Origin: Bacteroidales bacterium
GTDB lineage: Bacteria > Bacteroidota > Bacteroidia > Bacteroidales > NBLH01
NCBI GenBank assembly: GCA_026988445.1
Contig: JALSLF010000521.1
Coordinates: 1 to 8,525, forward strand
Direction: 5' to 3'
Length of the DNA stretch: 8,525 nucleotides
A program made the position numbers and the translations under genes. Positions 1-6,476 of the stretch are shown piece by piece. Positions within the stretch are counted from its first letter, which is position 1; the number at the start of each line of letters is the position of its first letter. Under the pieces are notes generated by a model. It ran no database searches, had not been told where the DNA came from, and saw only the letters and a program-made list of their open reading frames with translations.

Positions 1-741
1 GGATTTGTTGCCATTATGTTTGCACTGGGAGTAACCGAGTCGCAGATAATCGGATTTATCGGTTTGGGCAGGTTAATGGTAACTTTTATGCAAGTAAGCA
101 TGGTTATTTTACCGATTTATGTATTAATTTCAACCGTGCGCTCGCTCGTAGGTGATAAAGAAAGTAATGTCATGGAATATATACTTTCACTCCCCTTAAC
201 TTTTTCAGGATATTTTTGGGGAAAATTTCTGGGTAGATTTGTTGTAATATATGTTCCTGTTTTCCTTGCCTTGTTTGGGGCAACTATTTGGGCTACCATT
301 ACAAGAATAGATGTTCCATGGGATTTATTTGCTTTATACAGCGGTTTGCTTGCAGCTATGGTTTTTTGTTTTCTCGGCTTGGGGATGTACATTTCGGCAA
401 AAGCAAGAACACAAGAATTAGCCATTGGTACAGCGTTTATTATTTGGCTGTTTTTAGTAGCCTTTTTAGACTTGATTTTAATGGGTGTTATGTTAAAAAT
501 GCGTTTAGAGCCGGGTATCGTGATTAGCGTGGGGATGTTAAATCCGCTTCAAGTATTCCGTACCGGTGCTTTATCATTATTTGACCCTGCGTTAACGGTT
601 ATGGGTCCGGCATCGTACTATATTCTGGATACTGTTTCAAGACCGGTATTTATAGCATTCTCAATTATTTACCCTTTTTTATTCGGATATTTATTTGCTT
701 ACTTCGGCAACAAACATTTTAATAAAAGCGATGTAATCTAA
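1..741 (+). CDS. NosY-like ABC-2 type transporter permease, 5' end cut by window
   Basis: Inner-membrane permease subunit of an ABC exporter-type complex. The frame is already open at base 1, so the true start lies upstream and the ATG at 16 is probably internal. Numbered from that ATG, hydrophobic segments lie at about residues 24-44, 75-95, 104-127, 135-159 and 209-231; the missing N-terminus should hold the first helix. Between the first two visible helices sits the family pattern around D47/E49 (GDKES), then a LSLPL-type stretch and GKFLGR, as in NosY and related ABC-2 permeases. A NPLQVFR motif at 176-182 before the last helix also fits NosY-like proteins. NosY works with the ATPase NosF and periplasmic NosD in copper-site maturation of nitrous oxide reductase; whether this one does is unknown. 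It is followed after 6 bases by a lipoprotein gene, so it belongs to an operon. The permease call is firm; the NosY-like sub-family is moderate. Confidence 0.85.
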   Translation, partial: GFVAIMFALGVTESQIIGFIGLGRLMVTFMQVSMVILPIYVLISTVRSLVGDKESNVMEYILSLPLTFSGYFWGKFLGRFVVIYVPVFLALFGATIWATITRIDVPWDLFALYSGLLAAMVFCFLGLGMYISAKARTQELAIGTAFIIWLFLVAFLDLILMGVMLKMRLEPGIVISVGMLNPLQVFRTGALSLFDPALTVMGPASYYILDTVSRPVFIAFSIIYPFLFGYLFAYFGNKHFNKSDVI

Positions 742-747
742 AATCAT

Positions 748-1656
748 ATGGAAAAATATTTTGCAATCATCCTTATTAGTATTTTCAGCCTAATTTTCGG
801 AGCATGTTCAACAAACAGTTCAGAAAATTACAACTCAGATATAGATACCACTAATTTATACAAATTAGCGAACTTTTTGAGTGAGGAGGAGCGCAGCCAA
901 ATTGCTAAGGAAGCTTTAAACGACAGCATCGTTCGACAAAAAGGCATTATTCCTGTACCTCAGGAATTTGATGATTTCCGTTTTGCAAACTTAGACACTG
1001 TTTACTGGTACGGAGTAAATGTACATCATAGCGATTTTAGAGCATGTAGTTTTCGTTCGGCAAACTGCTCTGATGCTAATTTTTCCAATTCTGATTTTCG
1101 TACGGCTGATATTCGTTGGACAAAATTTAACGGTTCCGATTTATCAAACAGTAATTTCAGGCAAGCAAAACTTTTTCACGTACACGTTAATGGTGCTGAT
1201 TTGAGCAATTGCGATTTCAGGGGCGCTAATATGTTTGGAATGGAAGGGCATAGAACCAAACTAATGAATACAAAAATGGATAATGCTTTATTAAAAGATG
1301 TTGAGTTTTTGTATTCAAATTTTACCGGAGCAAGTGCTGTAAAAACCCGGTTTATTCGTGCTGTTTTAATGCACTCAATTTTAGACTCTTGTAATTTTGC
1401 ATATAGCGATTTTACCGGCGCAGGCTTGGAATATGCACGTTGTAGATATACTAACTTTACCGGCTCTACTTTCCAAGGTGCACATTTACAAAAAGCAGAT
1501 TTTACAGGTGCCAATTTGAAAGATTGTAACTTTTTTGCCGCAGAACTGGACAGCACAATATTTATAGGCGCTATAAATATTCCTGAATCAATTGAAAAAT
1601 TTTTGGTAAACGGAATAGCTACGGGTGTGGTAAGTGAAGGAAATAATAAACATTAA
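748..1656 (+). CDS. pentapeptide-repeat lipoprotein
   Basis: The 302-aa product has a short hydrophobic signal at 4-17 ending in a lipobox (FGAC, Cys20), so it should be lipidated and held in the periplasm or outer membrane. Residues about 76-276 are tandem pentapeptides of the A(D/N)(L/F)xx type, for example SDFRA, SDFRT, ADLSN, CDFRG, SDFTG and ADFTG. Such repeats fold into a right-handed quadrilateral beta-helix. Regularity drops at about 162-185 (GMEGHRTKLMN), which could be a kink or loop. The degenerate repeats are visible in the DNA as recurring ATTTTACCGG-like words near 1320-1510. Many pentapeptide proteins are cytoplasmic, so lipidation is notable. Its place directly after a NosY-like permease and before a YceI-like lipoprotein suggests a periplasmic accessory or scaffold role in the same complex (inference). 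No catalytic motif is visible. Confidence 0.88.
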   Translation: MEKYFAIILISIFSLIFGACSTNSSENYNSDIDTTNLYKLANFLSEEERSQIAKEALNDSIVRQKGIIPVPQEFDDFRFANLDTVYWYGVNVHHSDFRACSFRSANCSDANFSNSDFRTADIRWTKFNGSDLSNSNFRQAKLFHVHVNGADLSNCDFRGANMFGMEGHRTKLMNTKMDNALLKDVEFLYSNFTGASAVKTRFIRAVLMHSILDSCNFAYSDFTGAGLEYARCRYTNFTGSTFQGAHLQKADFTGANLKDCNFFAAELDSTIFIGAINIPESIEKFLVNGIATGVVSEGNNKH

Positions 1657-1659
1657 AAA

Positions 1660-2394
1660 ATGAGTTTATCTAAAAAAATATATTATTTAATTTTAATTTT
1701 TAGTTCCTATTTTATATTCGCTTGTAATAACAGTACAAGCGAGCAAAAAAATACGCAAAAGAATAAAATTGAAAAAGATACCTGCATTGGTAAAGTATCG
1801 ATGCATATCAAAAAAACAAAAACAGTATTTAAAGGTTTGCAGGAAAAACCGGATACAACACTTAATTTTACAGGAAACAAGTATCAAATACTGCCAGAGG
1901 AAAGTCAATTGGAATGGTTTTGTGATAAACACACCGGTATGGTAGTATTAAAAGAAGGATATTTTCAGGTAAAGAACGGAAAATTGGTGGGAGGAGTTTT
2001 TATTGTTAATATGGACAGTATCCACGATACAGATATTGATAACAATTTAATGCGCGGTACTTTAGAAAATATTCTTAAATCAAAAGATTTTTTTGACACA
2101 AAAAACTACCCTCAATCAATATTTAAAATTACTAAAATTACCAATGATAAAGGCAACACTTTTTTCATAAAAGGCTCTTTACAAATTAAAGATGTAAAAA
2201 AGCCCATTCGATTTAAAAGTGTTATGGATTTTTCAGGCGATACCCTATTGGCTCAGTCAGAAAAATTTGTAATTGATCGTACCGATTGGGGAATTACCCA
2301 CATGTCAAAAAAATTTGCTAAAAGCGAAGATGAGTTTGTATTTACGGACAGCCTGCAGTTTATAGTTTATTTAAAAGCAATAAAAGTTAAATAA
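1660..2394 (+). CDS. YceI-like domain lipoprotein
   Basis: The 244-aa product has an N-terminal hydrophobic segment with a lipobox (FIFAC, Cys22), then a low-complexity Asn/Lys/Thr linker. Residues about 73-243 match the YceI fold: a Q-x-L-E-W first strand, then LKEGYFQVKNGKLVGG, the SKDFFD block near 141-146, YPQSIFKI, the strand LQIKDVKKPI at 174-183 and a terminal LQFIVYL strand. YceI proteins are lipocalin-like barrels that bind long hydrophobic chains such as polyisoprenoids in the periplasm; the ligand here is unknown. Cys42 and Cys88 are extra cysteines that could pair. The start follows the previous stop after 3 bases with no clear ribosome site, so translation is probably coupled. 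It completes the permease/lipoprotein operon. The family call is good; the role in this cluster is open. Confidence 0.85.
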   Translation: MSLSKKIYYLILIFSSYFIFACNNSTSEQKNTQKNKIEKDTCIGKVSMHIKKTKTVFKGLQEKPDTTLNFTGNKYQILPEESQLEWFCDKHTGMVVLKEGYFQVKNGKLVGGVFIVNMDSIHDTDIDNNLMRGTLENILKSKDFFDTKNYPQSIFKITKITNDKGNTFFIKGSLQIKDVKKPIRFKSVMDFSGDTLLAQSEKFVIDRTDWGITHMSKKFAKSEDEFVFTDSLQFIVYLKAIKVK

Positions 2395-2426
2395 TTTTTT
2401 AATGAAATTATCTATTTACAGAAAAG

Positions 2427-2450
2427 GATAATTAGTTAAATCTAATTATC
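2427..2450. promoter_or_regulatory. perfect 9-bp inverted repeat, possible operator
   Basis: GATAATTAG (2427-2435) and its exact reverse complement CTAATTATC (2442-2450) flank a 6-base TTAAAT spacer, ending 11 bases before the ATG at 2462. It has no T-run after it on the + strand, so it is a poor forward terminator. On the - strand it is followed by TTTTT. A dimeric repressor site is plausible given its place just before a probable metal-handling gene. The half-sites contain GATAAT/ATTATC words as in Fur boxes, but the spacing is not that of a canonical Fur box. Confidence 0.4.
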
Positions 2451-2461
2451 AAAAATAAATA
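2444..2461 (+). repeat. 18-bp direct repeat, copy 1 (upstream of the small CNGKCH gene)
   Basis: AATTATCAAAAATAAATA is present here and again exactly at 2945-2962. This copy overlaps the right arm of the inverted repeat and abuts the ATG at 2462. The second copy lies upstream of the receptor gene. A shared regulatory element is possible, but the sequence is very AT-rich and chance cannot be excluded. Confidence 0.4.
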
Positions 2462-2848
2462 ATGAATTACAGGAGATACATATCGCTTTTTCTCTTATTC
2501 ATGTATATTCTTGCATGGACCATACCTTATATGCCTTATATTGAGTATGAGCTGAATAAAAAGTATATTGCAGAAGTTTTATGTGAGAATAAAGATAAAC
2601 CGGAAATGCACTGTAACGGGAAATGTCATCTGAAAAAACAAATAAAAAAGGCAAACAGCGCTCCCGTACAACAGCAACAAGAACCACAAGCACCACCACC
2701 GCTCAAATCAGACCCTGTAATTACCGTTTTGTTTTTGTCAAAACAGCAAAGTTTTTATGCTCAAAAATGTAGAAAGATTATTGTTCCATACTTAATAAAT
2801 TATCAGTTTATTTTAATTACGGATATTTTCCACCCTCCTAAGGCATAA
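2462..2848 (+). CDS. small membrane-anchored CNGKCH-motif protein, putative metal-binding
   Basis: The 128-aa product has one N-terminal hydrophobic segment (about 5-24), which is either an uncleaved anchor or a signal peptide. A soluble part follows. The key feature is the block from Cys41 to Lys59: Cys41, His50, Cys51, Cys55 and His56 in the pattern C-x9-CNGKCHLKK. A Gln/Pro-rich linker follows at 69-80 (QQQQEPQAPPP), then a second hydrophobic-leaning region with Cys103 and a C-terminal FHPP motif (residues 123-126). From memory, small Bacteroidota proteins with a CNGKC(H/Y)L motif and an HPP tail often sit next to TonB-dependent receptors; this is recollection, not a search. A thiol/imidazole metal-handling role in the periplasm is inferred from the clustered Cys and His. 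It stands 67 bases after the YceI gene and is followed by a strong stem-loop, so it may be its own unit. No function is established. Confidence 0.75.
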   Translation: MNYRRYISLFLLFMYILAWTIPYMPYIEYELNKKYIAEVLCENKDKPEMHCNGKCHLKKQIKKANSAPVQQQQEPQAPPPLKSDPVITVLFLSKQQSFYAQKCRKIIVPYLINYQFILITDIFHPPKA

Positions 2849-2856
2849 TCCTTTCC

Positions 2857-2940
2857 AATGCTGCTGCTTACTTTTTTTCATAATTTATATAGATAGGTTT
2901 TTTGGTGAAATCAAAAGAAAAGTAATCAGCAGCATTTTTT
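2857..2940 (+). terminator. long stem-loop with T-run, probable terminator or leader structure
   Basis: Bases 2857-2875 pair with 2918-2936 in a 19-position stem with a single mismatch (C2867 against T2926); the core is AATGCTGCTG/CAGCAGCATT. The 42-base loop has a further possible TTTCA/TGAAA pairing (2876-2880 with 2906-2910). Six T residues (2935-2940) close the 3' side, as in an intrinsic terminator. It begins 8 bases after the stop of the small gene and ends 95 bases before the receptor start. It should separate the two transcripts, or act as an attenuator if they are read together. The long loop is unusual for a simple terminator. Confidence 0.6.
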
Positions 2941-2944
2941 GAAC

Positions 2945-2962
2945 AATTATCAAAAATAAATA
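2945..2962 (+). repeat. 18-bp direct repeat, copy 2 (upstream of the TonB-dependent receptor gene)
   Basis: Exact second copy of the AT-rich 18-mer found at 2444-2461, 501 bases downstream of the first. It lies just after the long stem-loop and 73 bases before the receptor ATG, within the likely promoter region of that gene. No clear Bacteroidota TAnnTTTG -7 element was found nearby, so the promoter itself is not assigned. Confidence 0.4.
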
Positions 2963-2973
2963 CATAAAAATAA

Positions 2974-2987
2974 CTGTAAAATTACAG
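2974..2987. promoter_or_regulatory. 14-bp palindrome, possible operator of the receptor gene
   Basis: CTGTAA (2974-2979) and TTACAG (2982-2987) are perfect inverted half-sites around AA. The element sits 48 bases before the receptor start in the only gap that could hold its promoter. The size suits a dimeric regulator. It does not match an operator I can name, and a 6-bp-arm palindrome in AT-rich DNA could be chance. Confidence 0.3.
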
Positions 2988-3035
2988 ATATAGGGATTGT
3001 ATTGTCCAAAATTAAATTATTAATCTGATGAAATT

Positions 3036-5294
3036 ATGAAAAAGTATATTAAAATATTGTCTTTAATTTTCCTGATTTTTACAAGTGTATTGAGCATTAA
3101 TGCACAAAACAAAGGAAACATAAAAGGGACTGTAATTAATAAAAATACAAATGAAAAAATTGCAGATGTTCAGGTAGTTATAAAAAAGCTTGGCATTGGA
3201 GCAGTTACCGATGCAAATGGTATATTTATAATAAAAGATGTTCCTGCTGGTGAATATACCGTTGAAACTAAATCGATAGGTTTCGCAACAGCTAAAAATA
3301 AAATTAAAGTTACATCCGGTAAAACAACAGAAATCAATTTCAGTTTAAAAGAAGAAACACAAACCGTTGATGAAGTAACTATTTCGGCGACAAAAACAGA
3401 TAAAAGCGTAAAAGCTATTGGTTCTCAGATATATGTTATTGGTGCAAAACGGATAGAACAAACCAACGGGAGAAATATTTCAGAAGCATTAATGGAAATA
3501 CCCGGAGTATTTACAGAAGATACACAACACTCCGAAGCAAGTGTTGTAAGTTTTCGTGGAGTAGGTTTACACACTTACGTAACCCGTGGTATTTTGGTAT
3601 TAGTAGATGGTATTCCTATTACAGAAGCAATGGGACGCACCAGCTTTGAAGGTATTGACATGCAAAATGCCGAAAAAATTGAAGTGATGAAAGGTCCTGT
3701 TTCAGCTTTATATGGACCTAACGGATTAACCGGTGTAATTAATGTAATTGAAAAAAAACCACAAGACGGAATTCATGGTGATTTTGAAGGCTTAATAGGC
3801 TCATACGGAACTTATAAAGTAGGTGGAAATATCAATGGAGGTAAAAACGGCTTTAATTATTTAGTAAAAGCCAATTATTATTCGTCAGATGGATATAGAG
3901 ATCATTCTGCTTATGAATCAACTCATTTAGGTACTAAATTATCAAAAGACTTTAAAGCAGCAGGAAAACTTAAATTCACTTTTGATTATTCTTTAAGCAA
4001 CTCCTTATTAGCCGGTTCAATTGACAGTATAACTTTTATTGAAAACCCGACCGCGGCAGACCGCCTGTGGGCAGGTTATGACAAAACACTGTATAGAGCA
4101 TATTTAGACTATGTAAAAACATGGTCGAATAATTCGGCTTTAACCGTTGATATTTATACCCGCGGAAGATATGACGAAGGTCATTACAGCGATAGAGCCT
4201 GGGGAAAATATGATGTAGATTTATTTGGTGGAGAAGCACGTTATACGTTCGGATTTGATGTTGCCGGGCAAAAAAACACAATTACCATCGGTGGAAAATT
4301 TGATAGAGAAACTTCGTATATGGAAGAATACAACAGAGATGAAGCAACCGGTGTAATTGGCGACCTTGATGATCAAGGAACAGTCACCTATGATTTAAGC
4401 GGTTTTTACATTCAAGATGAATTTAATATCAACAATAAACTATTTTTAACTGTTGGATTAAGATACGATGGAATTTCATACGACTGGGTTGATGAATTTA
4501 ATGAAGGAGACAGAAACACATCTTCAAGCACATCAGTTGATGCATTTAGCCCTAAATTCGGCTTTGCATATAACCCAATGAGCAATTTAACAGTTTTTGG
4601 AAATATTGGCAAAGGATTTAACCCACCCCAATATTATCAAATGTTCATAGGCGGTTACACTGCTGAACCAAATCCGGATTTAAAACCCGAATATTTAACA
4701 AATTATGAAATAGGTTTAAGAGGTAATTTAATCAATAAAATAAATTATCAAATATCTTATTTTTTAATGGATTTTACCGACCAAATAGAAACTGTGCCAT
4801 TGCCTGACAATCCTTATTTAGAAAAATATGATAATATTGGTGATACAAGACATCAAGGTGTAGAAGTTTCCGTGAACGCACAGATTGTAGATAATTTAAG
4901 TGCTTTTATAAGCTATTCATATCTTGATGCCAGATACACAAACAGTGCCGATGAAGATTTAATTGGTCAAGTATTAAGAAAATCACCTTTTAACCAATAC
5001 ACCCTAGGAGCGAGATATGACTTTGATTTTGGGCTGGGAATATCGGCTGATTACAAATTTGTAGGAAAATACCACATGGATAATGAAAATATGTTTATGT
5101 ATGACGGCTATTCACTACTAAATGCAAAAGTAATGTATAAATGGAAAGATATAAAAGCATCATTTGCCGTGAATAATTTACTGGATGAAAAATATGCAGC
5201 ACGTGCTTATGCTTCTAATTACAGAGGATGGAGTCAAAATTATTCGCCGGGCTGGCCAATAAATTACACATTTACTATTGCTTATAGTTTTTAA
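3036..5294 (+). CDS. TonB-dependent outer-membrane receptor with carboxypeptidase-like N-terminal domain
   Basis: The complete 752-aa receptor has a signal peptide to about residue 23 (SINA/QN). Residues about 28-105 form a carboxypeptidase-regulatory-like beta-sandwich (GTVINKNTNEKIADVQV... TDANGIF... GEYTVE). A DEVTISATK segment (112-120) follows and may serve as TonB box. The plug spans about 121-240 with the classical GPVSALYGPNGLTGVINVI motif (220-238). The 22-strand-type barrel fills the rest and ends in an aromatic Phe (YTFTIAYSF). There are no cysteines. Such receptors import siderophores, metal chelates, cobalamin or other scarce ligands using the proton-motive force passed through TonB. 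No SusD partner is adjacent, which argues against a polysaccharide system. The barrel near 684-696 (YHMDNENMFMYDG) has several Met residues, but this alone does not fix the substrate. Neighbours with Cys/His clusters favour a metal or metal complex (inference). Confidence 0.93.
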   Translation: MKKYIKILSLIFLIFTSVLSINAQNKGNIKGTVINKNTNEKIADVQVVIKKLGIGAVTDANGIFIIKDVPAGEYTVETKSIGFATAKNKIKVTSGKTTEINFSLKEETQTVDEVTISATKTDKSVKAIGSQIYVIGAKRIEQTNGRNISEALMEIPGVFTEDTQHSEASVVSFRGVGLHTYVTRGILVLVDGIPITEAMGRTSFEGIDMQNAEKIEVMKGPVSALYGPNGLTGVINVIEKKPQDGIHGDFEGLIGSYGTYKVGGNINGGKNGFNYLVKANYYSSDGYRDHSAYESTHLGTKLSKDFKAAGKLKFTFDYSLSNSLLAGSIDSITFIENPTAADRLWAGYDKTLYRAYLDYVKTWSNNSALTVDIYTRGRYDEGHYSDRAWGKYDVDLFGGEARYTFGFDVAGQKNTITIGGKFDRETSYMEEYNRDEATGVIGDLDDQGTVTYDLSGFYIQDEFNINNKLFLTVGLRYDGISYDWVDEFNEGDRNTSSSTSVDAFSPKFGFAYNPMSNLTVFGNIGKGFNPPQYYQMFIGGYTAEPNPDLKPEYLTNYEIGLRGNLINKINYQISYFLMDFTDQIETVPLPDNPYLEKYDNIGDTRHQGVEVSVNAQIVDNLSAFISYSYLDARYTNSADEDLIGQVLRKSPFNQYTLGARYDFDFGLGISADYKFVGKYHMDNENMFMYDGYSLLNAKVMYKWKDIKASFAVNNLLDEKYAARAYASNYRGWSQNYSPGWPINYTFTIAYSF

Positions 5295-5308
5295 TTTTTT
5301 CACTAATT

Positions 5309-5338
5309 ACTTTCCGAAAGCTTTCGCTTTCGGAAAGT
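5309..5338 (+). terminator. hairpin after the receptor gene, weak terminator or mRNA stabiliser
   Basis: A 12-bp perfect stem (core CTTTCCGAAAG at 5310-5320 pairing with CTTTCGGAAAG at 5327-5337) surrounds a 6-base loop. It starts 15 bases after the receptor stop and ends 16 bases before the next ATG. Only three T residues (5338-5340) follow, so termination is likely partial. This would let the downstream genes be read at a lower level than the receptor. CGAAAGCTTTCG (5315-5326) within it is a separate palindrome and offers an alternative fold. Confidence 0.55.
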
Positions 5339-5353
5339 TTAAAAGCACTGATT

Positions 5354-6448
5354 ATGAAAAAAACAGTTTTTATCCTTATTATATTTTCAATTGTTTTAAC
5401 AAAAGTACAGGCACAAGAAGTAATATGGCTGTCAAATACTCCGCCTGATTTTATGAAAAAACAAGTGAAATCATCAGGAATGCATCGTTGGTCGGCAATT
5501 AAACAAGACAGGAACAATAATCAATATACCAATAAAAAGAAAAATTATAAAAAATCGGATAAAGACAGCAGCAAAACCGGAACCAATAACAAAGCAAACA
5601 GAAGACAATACTATGGAGGAAGCACAAAATATGTTCAATGGATAAGACAAGGCAGCTCCATAAAAAATGCATCATACATATGCCTTGATGACAGTACAGA
5701 TTATTCGATAACACTTATGTCGCCTGTAAGCAAAAAGGAACCTATTGAACTTATTAAAGGCAAAACTTGCTATTTAAAATTTGAAATGAATGAAGAAGGA
5801 TATTACAATGCCTACTTAATTATTAAAAAACCTGTTGGTGATACTTTATATATAAATATTGCAAAAACAGAACTTTTAAATCATAGTTGCCGAAACGGGC
5901 ACCATAAAAAATTAGAAGCCCGACCGGTAATGCATTATCCCGAAATTACTGATTTTGAAATTATCAGAAAGCGACACCCGTATGAAGACTATCACTATTT
6001 CAGTGTCTCGGGCGGTGATGAGAAATATCAAGCACTATTTAAAGGCAAGGCTGTTGAAGGAGCTAAAATCACTGTAAACACACAAAAAGGATGGAGAAAT
6101 ACAGTCTTAACCGACAAAAACGGCGAAGTTGACATTCAATTTATTCAGGATTATTTCAGTAATTGGCAAGAGCTAAACAGAAGAAAAATTCACTACTACC
6201 TTTTAGAAGCAGATTATACAGTAAAACAAGATATTGAGTATAAAGCTAAGCCTTACCATTATATTCATTACAAATTCACAATGTCAGATGGCTATCGTCC
6301 GGCTCGTACAATGTACACATCAATGGTGTGGGGGCTAATTGTTTTTCTGCTTGTAACAATACTTAGTATTTCAGGAATTTTCATCTACAAAGAACGTAGA
6401 AAAAGACCTTATAAAGAATTAGAATTTAACGAAAAGTTAAAAGATTAA
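5354..6448 (+). CDS. periplasmic His/Cys-rich protein with C-terminal membrane anchor, DUF4198/NikM-like domain suspected
   Basis: The 364-aa product has a signal peptide to about Ala20 (VQA/QE). A basic, Asn/Lys-rich low-complexity stretch spans about 51-85. A beta-rich region at about 91-175 follows. Next comes a His/Cys-dense segment at 177-214 (His177, Cys179, His183, His184, His194, His208, His214). Residues about 215-308 look like an Ig-like domain with the AVEGAKITV...GWRNTVLTDKNGEVDIQF pattern, which recalls DUF4198/NikM-type domains linked to nickel or cobalt uptake; this family link is from memory and unverified. A single hydrophobic helix at 323-345 is followed by KERRKRPYK, so the C-terminus should be cytoplasmic and the bulk periplasmic. 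It lies 59 bases after the receptor and 28 bases before the polyferredoxin gene. The likely role is ligand handling between the outer and inner membranes (inference). Confidence 0.72.
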   Translation: MKKTVFILIIFSIVLTKVQAQEVIWLSNTPPDFMKKQVKSSGMHRWSAIKQDRNNNQYTNKKKNYKKSDKDSSKTGTNNKANRRQYYGGSTKYVQWIRQGSSIKNASYICLDDSTDYSITLMSPVSKKEPIELIKGKTCYLKFEMNEEGYYNAYLIIKKPVGDTLYINIAKTELLNHSCRNGHHKKLEARPVMHYPEITDFEIIRKRHPYEDYHYFSVSGGDEKYQALFKGKAVEGAKITVNTQKGWRNTVLTDKNGEVDIQFIQDYFSNWQELNRRKIHYYLLEADYTVKQDIEYKAKPYHYIHYKFTMSDGYRPARTMYTSMVWGLIVFLLVTILSISGIFIYKERRKRPYKELEFNEKLKD

Positions 6449-6476
6449 TCAGCTTTTAAATAAAAAATTATATAAA

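Noticed and set aside
1176..1556. 126-codon open frame on the - strand inside the pentapeptide gene
   Set aside because: Its repetitive product is the reverse image of the pentapeptide-encoding DNA repeats; there is no independent evidence of coding.
2427..2450. Fur box at the inverted repeat
   Set aside because: The half-sites contain GATAAT/ATTATC words, but the 12-base separation between these words does not fit the usual 19-bp Fur arrangement. Kept only as an unassigned operator candidate.
3028..3039. Three-codon leader ORF (ATG AAA TTA TGA) overlapping the receptor start
   Set aside because: Such a short ORF arises easily by chance, and no supporting ribosome site is seen.
6437..6459. 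Inverted repeat TTAAAAG/CTTTTAA across the stop of the 5354-6448 gene
   Set aside because: Only 7 AT-rich base pairs with a 9-base loop and no T-run; too weak for a terminator.
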